From NCBI RefSeq assembly GCF_016785185.1, contig NZ_JAEKDY010000037.1: DNA of 30,191 nt; one strand, written 5' to 3'. Shown in pieces: positions 7,148 through 13,740 of the stretch (position 1 is its first letter; every line of letters starts with the position of its first letter). Below the pieces are notes generated by a model. It was not told where the DNA came from. It saw nothing but the letters and a program-made list of their open reading frames with translations, and did not search any database. Made by a program: the position numbers and the translations under genes. The DNA comes from Heyndrickxia sporothermodurans. GTDB lineage: Bacteria; Bacillota; Bacilli; Bacillales; Bacillaceae_C.

Positions 7148-9358
7148 TTATACTTTTGTTATTGGTGCAAATTCCGCTAACAAGCGTTTAATTCCAACTG
7201 GGCTTGGGAACGCAATGTCCAGTTCCACGCTTTTTCCTTCCCCTTTTACACTAACAACTGTACCAATTCCCCATTTTTTATGTTCCGCTTTATCGCCAAC
7301 TGTCCAAGAAACTTCATTGCCGCCCGTACTAGCTGATACAGGTCTCATCACAGGACGATTCATAGCAGGCTTACGCGCGGAACCGAATGGCTTATTAATT
7401 TGTCTCGCTTCTTTTTGAACTGGTTCCAATATATCCTCAGGAATTTCACTAATAAATCGTGAAACGGGATTCATATTCGTCCGTCCAAATAATGTACGCA
7501 TACCGGCATTTGTCAAGTATAGTTCTTCCTCTGCTCGCGTAATCCCAACATAAGCGAGCCGACGCTCTTCTTCCATCTCAGCTTCTTCCATAAGAGAACG
7601 GCTATGTGGAAAGACACCTTCTTCAAGTCCAATTAGGAATACGACAGGAAACTCTAATCCCTTGGCAGAGTGCAATGTCATTAATACACATGTTTCATTT
7701 TTCGTTTCTTCCTCGTCTAGTCGATCAATATCTGCAACAAGGGCGAGATCTGTTAAAAATGCCACTAGGCTTTTATCATCATTAGCTTCTTCAAAATTCT
7801 TTGTTACGGATAAAAATTCATCGATATTTTCAAGCCTGCTTTGTGATTCAATCGTTTTTTCCGCTTTTAGCATTTCGCGATAACCCGACTTCTCTAACAC
7901 TTCTTCAACTAATTCTGTGACAGAGAGGTATTCCTGCATTGCAGTATACCCTTTAATCAACTCGTAAAATCCATTGGCAGCGTTGGCGATTTTCGGACTT
8001 ACTCCGATAAAATCGATTTCCTTTAACGCATCCATAATGGAAATGTCATGATCGGCTGCATATCTGGCTATTTTATCAAATGAAGTTGCACCGATCCCTC
8101 GTTTAGGTACATTTATTACCCGTTGTAGACTGATGTCATCATTCGGATTTGCAATTAACCGTAAGTAAGCCAAAATATCCTTAATTTCTTTACGGTCATA
8201 GAATTTGATTCCACCGACGATGTTATATTCTATATTTGATTTTAAGAGGACTTCCTCTATTACACGTGATTGTGCATTTGTTCGATAAAGGATGGCGATG
8301 TCGGAAAGTTTCCGCTTGCCGGAATTAGTTAATTCTTTAATTTTTCCTGCAACAAACTGTGCTTCCGTTTGTTCACTATCTGCACGATAATAAACGATTT
8401 TTGGTCCATCTTCGTTTTCCGTCCATAAATTTTTCGTTTTGCGATTTGCATTATTTTTAATCACTTCATTAGCAGCCTGCAGAATCCGTTTCGTCGAACG
8501 GTAATTTTGTTCTAATAAGATGACCTTTGCACGGGGATAATCTTTTTCAAACGATAAGATGTTGGCAATATCTGCACCACGCCAACGGTATATCGATTGG
8601 TCCGAATCACCGACAACACAAAGATTTTGAAATCTTGACGCAAGCATTTTCACAAGCATGTATTGGGCGCGGTTCGTATCCTGATACTCATCCACATGAA
8701 TGTATTGAAATTTCCGTTGATAGTATTCTAATACTTCTGGAACACGCTGAAATAATTGAATAGTTTTCATGATTAAATCATCAAAATCCAGTGCTTGATT
8801 TTTGCGAAGCCGCTTTTGGTATTCCTCATACACATCACTGACAACTTGTTCGTAATAACCCCCTACAAGTTTGGAATACTCTTCTGGGTCAACTAATTCA
8901 TTTTTGGCGCTGCTGATTGTTCCGAGAATAGACCTGGCATCAAATTTCTTCGGATCAATATTTTTATCTTTCAAGATTCCTTTTACCACTGATTGTTGGT
9001 CTGTAGGGTCCAAAATCGTAAAATTACGATTAAACCCGATTCGATCAATATCACGTCTTAAAATACGAACACACATTGAGTGAAAAGTGGAAATCCATAC
9101 ATCTTCTGCAGCCCCACCCATAATACTTCCAATCCGTTCCTTCATTTCTTTCGCTGCCTTATTTGTGAAGGTAATCGCTAAAATATTATAAGGATTGACG
9201 CCTTTTTCCACCATTAAATAGGCAACACGATGGGTAAGAACCCGGGTTTTTCCACTTCCGGCACCGGCCATTAACAAAAGTGGACCGTCCGTTGTTTTTA
9301 CAGCCTCTTGTTGCTCGGGATTTAGCCCATTTAAAAGTCGATCCGTTAAAAATTGCAT
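7148..9358 (-). CDS. pcrA: ATP-dependent DNA helicase PcrA (UvrD/Rep family)
   Basis: Superfamily 1A 3'-to-5' helicase needed for repair, for removing RecA and clearing transcription-replication conflicts, and for rolling-circle plasmid replication. The 736-residue product shows the whole motif set: Q motif GLNPEQQEAV (11-20), Walker A GAGSGKT (32-38), motif Ia ITFTNKAA, Walker B DEYQ (223-226), motif III DSDQSIYRWRG (251-261), motif IV QNYRST (284-289), motif V LHSAKGLEF and motif VI YVGITRA. The C-terminal VGDKAEHKKWGIGTVVSV stretch is the Tudor-like domain that binds RNA polymerase in PcrA. ATG start. It sits 68 bases after pcrB. Confidence 0.98.
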   Translation of the reverse strand: MQFLTDRLLNGLNPEQQEAVKTTDGPLLLMAGAGSGKTRVLTHRVAYLMVEKGVNPYNILAITFTNKAAKEMKERIGSIMGGAAEDVWISTFHSMCVRILRRDIDRIGFNRNFTILDPTDQQSVVKGILKDKNIDPKKFDARSILGTISSAKNELVDPEEYSKLVGGYYEQVVSDVYEEYQKRLRKNQALDFDDLIMKTIQLFQRVPEVLEYYQRKFQYIHVDEYQDTNRAQYMLVKMLASRFQNLCVVGDSDQSIYRWRGADIANILSFEKDYPRAKVILLEQNYRSTKRILQAANEVIKNNANRKTKNLWTENEDGPKIVYYRADSEQTEAQFVAGKIKELTNSGKRKLSDIAILYRTNAQSRVIEEVLLKSNIEYNIVGGIKFYDRKEIKDILAYLRLIANPNDDISLQRVINVPKRGIGATSFDKIARYAADHDISIMDALKEIDFIGVSPKIANAANGFYELIKGYTAMQEYLSVTELVEEVLEKSGYREMLKAEKTIESQSRLENIDEFLSVTKNFEEANDDKSLVAFLTDLALVADIDRLDEEETKNETCVLMTLHSAKGLEFPVVFLIGLEEGVFPHSRSLMEEAEMEEERRLAYVGITRAEEELYLTNAGMRTLFGRTNMNPVSRFISEIPEDILEPVQKEARQINKPFGSARKPAMNRPVMRPVSASTGGNEVSWTVGDKAEHKKWGIGTVVSVKGEGKSVELDIAFPSPVGIKRLLAEFAPITKV

Positions 9359-9426
9359 TATTTTACACCACCATTCAGAACATTTGTTCCTATTATATAT
9401 GTTTATTTTACACTATGTCTATTACC

Positions 9427-10113
9427 TTAATCCATTACAGCTTTGACTGTTTTCAGTGCTTCCTCGAAATTTTCATACAAGGCATTGCCAACAACAATTA
9501 CATCGGCAAATTGACCCATCTCCTTCGCTTGAGCCGCAGAAGAAATTCCCCCGCCATAAAACAATTTCGTTTGATTTAACTGTGCTTTTGCAGCTTTTAC
9601 TAGATCGATATCTCCATATTTTCCGCTGTATTCTAAATAGAAAATAGGCATTTTAAATAAATGTTCGGCCATCATTGCATAGGCGACAACATCCTCTTCA
9701 TTCAAATCAGTATTAGCTCCTGTTAACTTCGCTGCCTTGCAATCATTATTTAAAATGCAGTAGCCTTCTACGAGAAGCTCGTCCCAATTCATTAAAACCC
9801 CATATTCTTTTACCGCTTCATGATGAATCCCCTTAATCCACTTAGCATCTGTCGTGTTAAGTACTGTTGGGATAAAATATAAATCAAAACCCGGTGTGAT
9901 AGATTCAATAGTAGACACTTCCAGCACACATGGTACCGTATATCTTCTTACTCGAGACATTAAATTTAGAACATTTTCCAATGTGACTCCGTCTGAACCA
10001 CCAATAATGATCGCACTTGTTCCTGATTCACATATTTTTTCTAAATCTGCATCTGATATATCCTTATTAGGATCTAATTTAAAGGCGTGGCGCCACTCGC
10101 GAACGTCATACAT
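9427..10113 (-). CDS. pcrB: Heptaprenylglyceryl phosphate synthase
   Basis: TIM-barrel prenyltransferase that joins heptaprenyl diphosphate to glycerol-1-phosphate, making an archaeal-type ether lipid at the membrane. Visible family segments are FKLDPNK, IIGGSDGVT (phosphate binding), CVLEVS, YFIPTVLN, YLEYSGKYGD and FYGGGI, ending in DVIVVGNALYE. I use the ATG at 10113, giving 228 residues beginning MYDV, the length and start I recall for B. subtilis PcrB. GGAGG lies 11 bases upstream. An ATG at 10131 (AAGGA 7 bases upstream) is a reasonable alternative. The longest frame, from 10149, is unlikely because a TATAAT box overlaps it. First gene of the probable pcrB-pcrA-ligA-camS operon. Confidence 0.94.
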   Translation of the reverse strand: MYDVREWRHAFKLDPNKDISDADLEKICESGTSAIIIGGSDGVTLENVLNLMSRVRRYTVPCVLEVSTIESITPGFDLYFIPTVLNTTDAKWIKGIHHEAVKEYGVLMNWDELLVEGYCILNNDCKAAKLTGANTDLNEEDVVAYAMMAEHLFKMPIFYLEYSGKYGDIDLVKAAKAQLNQTKLFYGGGISSAAQAKEMGQFADVIVVGNALYENFEEALKTVKAVMD

Positions 10114-10147
10114 CCGTAAAAAATCCTCCATTCTATATTCCTTCATC

Positions 10148-10156
10148 ATTATAGCA
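10148..10156 (-). promoter_or_regulatory. Candidate extended -10 promoter of pcrB
   Basis: TGCTATAAT on the minus strand is a perfect extended -10 element with no convincing -35. Transcription would start near 10141, leaving a short leader before the ATG at 10131 or 10113. This argues against the longest reading frame. Confidence 0.55.
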
Positions 10157-10265
10157 TTTGATTGAACAAGCTAAAAAGAGTTTCCAATGATATTAGAAGG
10201 TAATTATTTGAAACGATATAATTAGAACTACCCAACAGAGACTGAGTAAAGGCGAAAGTCCTATT

Positions 10266-10279
10266 ATTTACATGTAAAT
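10266..10279. repeat. 14-bp perfect palindrome in the pcrB / small-ORF divergent region
   Basis: ATTTACATGTAAAT reads identically on both strands. It lies between the minus-strand pcrB promoter and the plus-strand 37-residue gene. Possible dimeric-regulator site; no consensus that I can name with confidence. Confidence 0.4.
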
Positions 10280-10315
10280 GTATGAATTTGTATAATTATT
10301 AATGCAAGTTAGGAA

Positions 10316-10371
10316 AACTTGAAAATTTAATGGTGATTTATCACAATAATTTCGTGTTATTTTCCCAAGTT
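10316..10371. promoter_or_regulatory. Nested dyad upstream of the 37-residue gene
   Basis: Outer AACTTG (10316-10321) / CAAGTT (10366-10371), extended by A/T pairing, encloses the perfect palindrome GTGATTTATCAC (10333-10344, arms GTGAT/ATCAC). The block ends about 20 bp upstream of a TATTAT box, so a DNA operator is more likely than an RNA leader. The rest of 10177-10315 holds no ORF or recognised RNA family. Confidence 0.4.
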
Positions 10372-10388
10372 AAATGTCCTAGAAAGTA

Positions 10389-10397
10389 TGGTATTAT
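10389..10397 (+). promoter_or_regulatory. Candidate extended -10 promoter for the 37-residue gene
   Basis: TGGTATTAT is an extended -10 element. The -35 is weak (TTAAAT-like, 16-17 bases upstream), which would suit an activator-dependent promoter. Predicted start near 10404, about 45 bases before the ATG. Confidence 0.4.
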
Positions 10398-10449
10398 AAG
10401 GATAAGAACTTTTCCACCAAGCAATAAAATTTGTTAGGAGGATGAAAAA

Positions 10450-10563
10450 ATGATAAAAGAAAAGAAACCAGCGAAAATTACTAAAAGGGAAATCGACACA
10501 TTGATATTCAAGATTGATCGATTATTGAGTGAAAAGAAAACTAACGAATTGCAAAAAGCATAA
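10450..10563 (+). CDS. Small basic protein, 37 residues, unknown function
   Basis: The ATG at 10450 has TAGGAGG with 8 bases between, and the 37-codon frame ends in TAA directly before a strong terminator, so it is built like a complete monocistronic gene. The product (MIKEKKPAKITKRE at the start, LLSEKKTNELQKA at the end) is very rich in Lys. Its middle, IDTLIFKIDRLL, would be an amphipathic helix. It has no signal peptide and no cysteines. It does not show the SQELD motif of Spo0E-like phosphatases or a SinI-like pattern, and I do not recognise the family. It precedes the RRNPP regulator in the same direction and could be part of the same accessory module, but that is inference. Confidence 0.7.
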   Translation: MIKEKKPAKITKREIDTLIFKIDRLLSEKKTNELQKA

Positions 10564-10572
10564 TAAAACAAA

Positions 10573-10610
10573 GGCTTTTGGCATAGACCAAAAGCCCTTT
10601 CTTTTATTTT
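10573..10610 (+). terminator. Intrinsic terminator after the 37-residue gene
   Basis: GGCTTTTGG (10573-10581) and CCAAAAGCC (10588-10596) form a perfect 9-bp stem with a 6-base loop, followed by CTTTCTTTTATTTT. It separates the small gene from the RRNPP regulator. Confidence 0.88.
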
Positions 10611-10747
10611 CTTATTGTTTTTGGGATATTTTCGAGATATTCTAAATATAATAAGTAATACATCTATTCTCATCTATCTTTTCTACTAGATTTATAGTAA
10701 TCTCAAAAAAATTATCTTATTATTACCACTTCACATAATTTTTAATA

Positions 10748-10753
10748 TATAAT
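10748..10753 (+). promoter_or_regulatory. Candidate -10 box for the RRNPP regulator gene
   Basis: TATAAT lies 30 bases upstream of the ATG at 10784 in very AT-rich DNA. No good -35 is present at 16-18 bases. A second candidate pair, TTGTTT (10615-10620) and TATTCT (10638-10643) with 17 bases between, would leave a leader of about 135 bases. Neither is certain. Confidence 0.3.
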
Positions 10754-10783
10754 AAGGTAAATATGCAGGTTTAGGTGATTACT

Positions 10784-12049
10784 ATGAATATCGGTGCCAT
10801 TATCAAGTTAAATAGAATAAATCAAAATTTAACACAAGAGGAACTAGCCGATGGAATTATCTCAATTTCCTATCTTTCAAAAATTGAAAATGGGAAAATT
10901 GAACCTAATGAAGAAGTCATAAAGCTTCTCTGTCGCAAACTAGGCATTCAAATCAACAATCAGATTGATGACAGTACAAAAGTAATATGCAATGAATGGT
11001 TTCACCTCTTGCTAACTTCTTCAAACATCGAAGAAATTAAACAGAAATATCAAGAAGTCAATGAAGTATCCAAAACGATACATGATTCCGAATTACAGTT
11101 ATTAATCAAGATACACATGATCAGATACTATTTAAAAATTGGCGAAACAACGAAAGCATTAGAACAGATTAATAATTTAAAAGATGTAAGCGGTACATTT
11201 AACAATTTGCAGAAATATTATTGGTATAAGTTTAATGGGAATTACTATTCGATTATTGAAGAAGAGAATGATGCTTTACGAAATTATACACTTTCGGAAG
11301 ATTTACTGCCATTACTTGAATTAAAAGAAGATGAGATAGCAGACATACTATATTCACTTGCAGTTACATACAGTAAACATCGATTAACTTCCGAAGCACA
11401 AAGCTATGCTAATAGGGCATTAGAATACTATCGTCAAGTTTATAATTTTTCGAGATGTGCTGAGTGTCATTTAGTTTTAGGTATTTGTTATAGACGTATC
11501 AACAATCATGACAAGGCAGTAAAAAATTACCAATTAGCTAAACAGCTTGCTGAAAGTACAAAAAATAAAAAGTTAATTCTGTTAACCCATTTAAATATGG
11601 GATATCTTTATTTTGTAAAAGGTGATACTGCTAAAGCCATCCAGCACCTTGACATAATAATTAATGACGAAGATGCGTCACTTCATGATCGTTTGTTATC
11701 TATAACTTCTATTATTGGTGAATCCTATAGTAGTAAAAATTTCATAGAAGCAAAAAAGAGAATTACCCAAGGATTAAGTTGGCTAAATGATCAAAATAAA
11801 GATAAATATTTGCCATTCTATTACGAAATTCTTACTTTTAAATATTTAATATATCAAGAGTACGAAAATTTCGAAATGCTTATGGTTAATAAATTTATTC
11901 CTTATTTAAAAGAACAAAAAGATTATGCAAAGTTGGCTGAGCATGCGGAATTATTAGGAAAATACTTTGAGGATATACATAAATACAAAAATGCTGCTAC
12001 TTACTATAAACTAGTCAACTTTTCTTATAAACAAATAAATCGATTTTAG
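10784..12049 (+). CDS. RRNPP-type peptide-responsive regulator (HTH + TPR, NprR-like)
   Basis: Predicted cytoplasmic quorum-sensing receptor of 421 residues. Residues about 5-58 are an XRE/Cro-type helix-turn-helix (NQNLTQEELADGIISISYLSKIENGK, given here in two parts: NQNLTQEELADG then YLSKIENGK). The rest is all-helical, with TPR-like repeats such as AECHLVLGICYRRINNHDKA and THLNMGYLYFVKGDTAKA. Domain order and length fit NprR (about 420) better than PlcR (about 285) or Rap (no HTH). The ATG at 10784 is chosen because AGGTG lies 6 bases upstream; an in-frame GTG at 10775 is part of that ribosome binding site. A small secreted-peptide gene starts 10 bp after the stop, the usual RRNPP arrangement. 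The gene runs against its conserved neighbours and looks more AT-rich. Target genes are unknown. Confidence 0.88.
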   Translation: MNIGAIIKLNRINQNLTQEELADGIISISYLSKIENGKIEPNEEVIKLLCRKLGIQINNQIDDSTKVICNEWFHLLLTSSNIEEIKQKYQEVNEVSKTIHDSELQLLIKIHMIRYYLKIGETTKALEQINNLKDVSGTFNNLQKYYWYKFNGNYYSIIEEENDALRNYTLSEDLLPLLELKEDEIADILYSLAVTYSKHRLTSEAQSYANRALEYYRQVYNFSRCAECHLVLGICYRRINNHDKAVKNYQLAKQLAESTKNKKLILLTHLNMGYLYFVKGDTAKAIQHLDIIINDEDASLHDRLLSITSIIGESYSSKNFIEAKKRITQGLSWLNDQNKDKYLPFYYEILTFKYLIYQEYENFEMLMVNKFIPYLKEQKDYAKLAEHAELLGKYFEDIHKYKNAATYYKLVNFSYKQINRF

Positions 12050-12059
12050 GAGGTTAACT

Positions 12060-12224
12060 ATGAAAAAGACATTATTCTCTCTAGCAATTGGTGCCTTACT
12101 AATTTGTGGTTCTCTAGTTGGTAACGAAGTTTTAAATAAAGATAATAATAATATTAAATATTTGGGACTTGGAGGTGGGGAAAAGGAACCAAGTATCCTT
12201 TCCATTAAAGCACCTGTTGCTTAA
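12060..12224 (+). CDS. Predicted secreted signalling pro-peptide paired with the RRNPP regulator
   Basis: A 54-codon frame begins at the ATG at 12060. Its ribosome binding site TAGGAGG overlaps the stop region of the regulator, so the two are co-transcribed. The product begins with Lys2-Lys3, then a hydrophobic stretch LFSLAIGALLICGSLVG (5-21), as in a Sec export signal. A polar Asn/Lys segment follows (22-33), then a Gly-rich YLGLGGG (34-40) and the tail EKEPSILSIKAPVA (41-54). Cys16 is not in a lipobox. In Phr, PapR and NprX the active peptide is cut from the C-terminal part, outside the cell, and re-imported by Opp. The tail is therefore the likely source here, but I cannot fix its ends and see no match to the NprX or PapR heptapeptides. 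A terminator follows 10 bases after the stop. Confidence 0.8.
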   Translation: MKKTLFSLAIGALLICGSLVGNEVLNKDNNNIKYLGLGGGEKEPSILSIKAPVA

Positions 12225-12234
12225 AACTATTACT

Positions 12235-12267
12235 AAAAAAGAAGTAAACCCGATTACTTCTTTTTTT
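12235..12267. terminator. Terminator of the regulator-peptide operon, usable in both directions
   Basis: GAAGTAA (12241-12247) and TTACTTC (12254-12260) form a 7-bp stem, with seven T residues after it on the plus strand and six A residues before it. It can therefore also stop minus-strand transcripts coming from yerC. Confidence 0.88.
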
Positions 12268-12280
12268 ATTTTACTTTCCC

Positions 12281-12307
12281 AAACAAAAAAGCATGCAATA
12301 GCATGCC
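12281..12307 (-). terminator. Intrinsic terminator of the yerA-yerB-yerC transcript
   Basis: On the minus strand GCATGC-TATT-GCATGC (12306-12291) is followed by TTTTTTGTTT. It lies 13 bases after the yerC stop. Confidence 0.85.
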
Positions 12308-12319
12308 CTTATTCCAATT

Positions 12320-12634
12320 TTATTCCTCTGCTTCTTCCCGATCTGACCCTTTAATCCGCTCCAATACCATCTCATAAGAATCGTTTCCATAATTCAAACA
12401 TCTTTTCACCCGTGATATTGTGGCTGTGCTGGCGCCTGTTTCGGATTCAATGATGTGATAGGTTTTCTTTTCACGTAGCATTCTGGCTACTTCTAAACGC
12501 TGTGCCAGTGATTGGATTTCGTTTATCGTGCATAGGTCATCAAAGAATCGATAACATTCTTCTTTATCTTTTAGCGAAAGTATGGATTCAAATAATTGAT
12601 CCAATGCTTTCCCACGTAATTTGTCTATTTGCAT
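12320..12634 (-). CDS. yerC: YerC/YecD family TrpR-like DNA-binding protein
   Basis: Small 104-residue protein of the TrpR-superfamily YerC/YecD family. The helix-turn-helix is visible: INEIQSLAQRLEVARML, then TYHIIESETGASTATISRVKRCLNYG, where the recognition helix is GASTATISRVKR. The protein should be a cytoplasmic DNA-binding dimer. The TrpR tryptophan pocket is not evident, and I do not know its ligand or targets. The length equals that of B. subtilis YerC. ATG start with GGAGAGGA upstream. It is the last gene of the yerA-yerB-yerC cluster, 23 bases after yerB, and is followed by its own terminator. Confidence 0.93.
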   Translation of the reverse strand: MQIDKLRGKALDQLFESILSLKDKEECYRFFDDLCTINEIQSLAQRLEVARMLREKKTYHIIESETGASTATISRVKRCLNYGNDSYEMVLERIKGSDREEAEE

Positions 12635-12657
12635 TTTATCCTCTCCTCTTTAACCCA

Positions 12658-13692
12658 TTACTCTGAAAATGACACATCTTTTAAATTTGGTACGATGTTG
12701 ATCCATGTTTTCCCCGGTACAAATTTAGCTGGAATCCCGTTTTCGTAAGGAATTATCTTCCCTTCTACATTGCGCCACTCTACTTCACGGTATGTCCCCT
12801 TTTGGATAAAATAAGCTTTTCCTCCAGAAGTTAAATCAATACTGCGACGTCCGTAATCATCGATAATTTTGTGTTGCATTTCAACAACCAATAAATTATC
12901 CAGCAAAACAGGTTTCTTCGTTTCCAAATCAATAGTTTGCTCATTACCTGAGAATCGTTTAAATTTCTGCAATTTTTCATCATATTTATATTCAGCATTA
13001 AATATAGAATTAGTTGAATAGCGAATGAGTATATGTTTTACTTTTTGCCTTGTAATTTGCTTTAATTCAGTTTCAGAAGCGAAATTTAAAGCTTTCGGTG
13101 GTGTATCCATATTGAAATTTTTCATTGTTGCACCTTTACGTATATTTTCATACGTAATATAGGAATTATGGGGTGCTTGCCTATCACTTGATCGCTTAAA
13201 TAGAGTTCCATCATACTGGATACCATTTATATTATCAATATATCCACTCTCGAGCATTTTTTTAGCCTCAGGGCTATAGCCATGGGCAATATAAAAGCTA
13301 TTATATCCTTTTGCTAACTCGATAAAGTAATCCCTTGAACTACGAACTGGACCAATTCTATTTGGTTGTTCGCTTTGAAAGATCGCTAAAAATCGTGTAA
13401 TATCACCTTCAGCTAATACTTCGTAAACAATATCAGCTTCAGTTAAACCCGATTGCGGACGTGCTTTTGGGTGATTGTTGATCATCACGGAAACGGCACG
13501 GGTTCTTGGTTTTTCATTAGCTTCTAAACCTGTTAATGGAAAAGTGAATTTCACGTTTGGCTTTTTATTTCCTGAAACTTCCCCTCTTTCAGGAGATTTA
13601 GCGGCTTCATTTTTTTCTGTTTCCCTTTTATGACTACAAGCCGATAATACACAAACAAGTACTATCGCAAGTAAAAAAGTTTTCTTGAACAT
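12658..13692 (-). CDS. yerB: YerB-like lipoprotein, DUF3048
   Basis: Predicted surface lipoprotein of the DUF3048 family; molecular function unknown. From the chosen ATG at 13692 the protein is 344 residues and starts with a lipoprotein signal: FKK, a hydrophobic run, and lipobox LSAC with the lipidated Cys at residue 19. Family segments are clear: VSVMINNHPKARPQSGL, ADIVYEVLAEGDITRFLAIF, IGPVRSSRDYF, PHNSY, and near the C-terminus VPGKTWINIVPN. A longer frame from an ATG at 13707 adds five residues before the signal sequence, but its AAGGGG directly abuts that ATG. The chosen start has that AAGGGG 15 bases away, so neither is ideal. It lies between yerA and yerC, as in B. subtilis. Confidence 0.9.
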   Translation of the reverse strand: MFKKTFLLAIVLVCVLSACSHKRETEKNEAAKSPERGEVSGNKKPNVKFTFPLTGLEANEKPRTRAVSVMINNHPKARPQSGLTEADIVYEVLAEGDITRFLAIFQSEQPNRIGPVRSSRDYFIELAKGYNSFYIAHGYSPEAKKMLESGYIDNINGIQYDGTLFKRSSDRQAPHNSYITYENIRKGATMKNFNMDTPPKALNFASETELKQITRQKVKHILIRYSTNSIFNAEYKYDEKLQKFKRFSGNEQTIDLETKKPVLLDNLLVVEMQHKIIDDYGRRSIDLTSGGKAYFIQKGTYREVEWRNVEGKIIPYENGIPAKFVPGKTWINIVPNLKDVSFSE

Positions 13693-13740
13693 ATATAATT
13701 CATGCATCCCCTTTTTTAGGCCGTTTTACCACATGTAATT

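Noticed and set aside
10195..10275. Possible riboswitch around GACTGAGTAAAGGCGAAAGTC
   Set aside because: A short GACT/AGTC stem is present, but I could not match the conserved cores of c-di-GMP, SAM, lysine, fluoride or preQ1 classes, and the nearest promoter lies downstream of it.
10434..10673. A 79-codon minus-strand frame over the 37-residue gene
   Set aside because: It reads through the terminator hairpin and has no ribosome binding site. The plus-strand gene is far better supported.
10700..10783. PlcR box (TATGNA-N4-TNCATA) ahead of the regulator
   Set aside because: TATGCA occurs, but the second half is missing, so there is no palindromic box.
11940..12059. A sigma-H promoter inside the regulator's 3' end driving the pro-peptide, as in phr genes
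   Set aside because: An AGGAAAAT-like -35 exists, but no GAAT -10 occurs at the right distance. Co-transcription with the regulator explains the gene adequately.
12011..12205. A 64-codon minus-strand frame over the pro-peptide gene
   Set aside because: It overlaps the end of the regulator and the peptide gene, which has TAGGAGG and a proper export signal. The antisense frame has neither.
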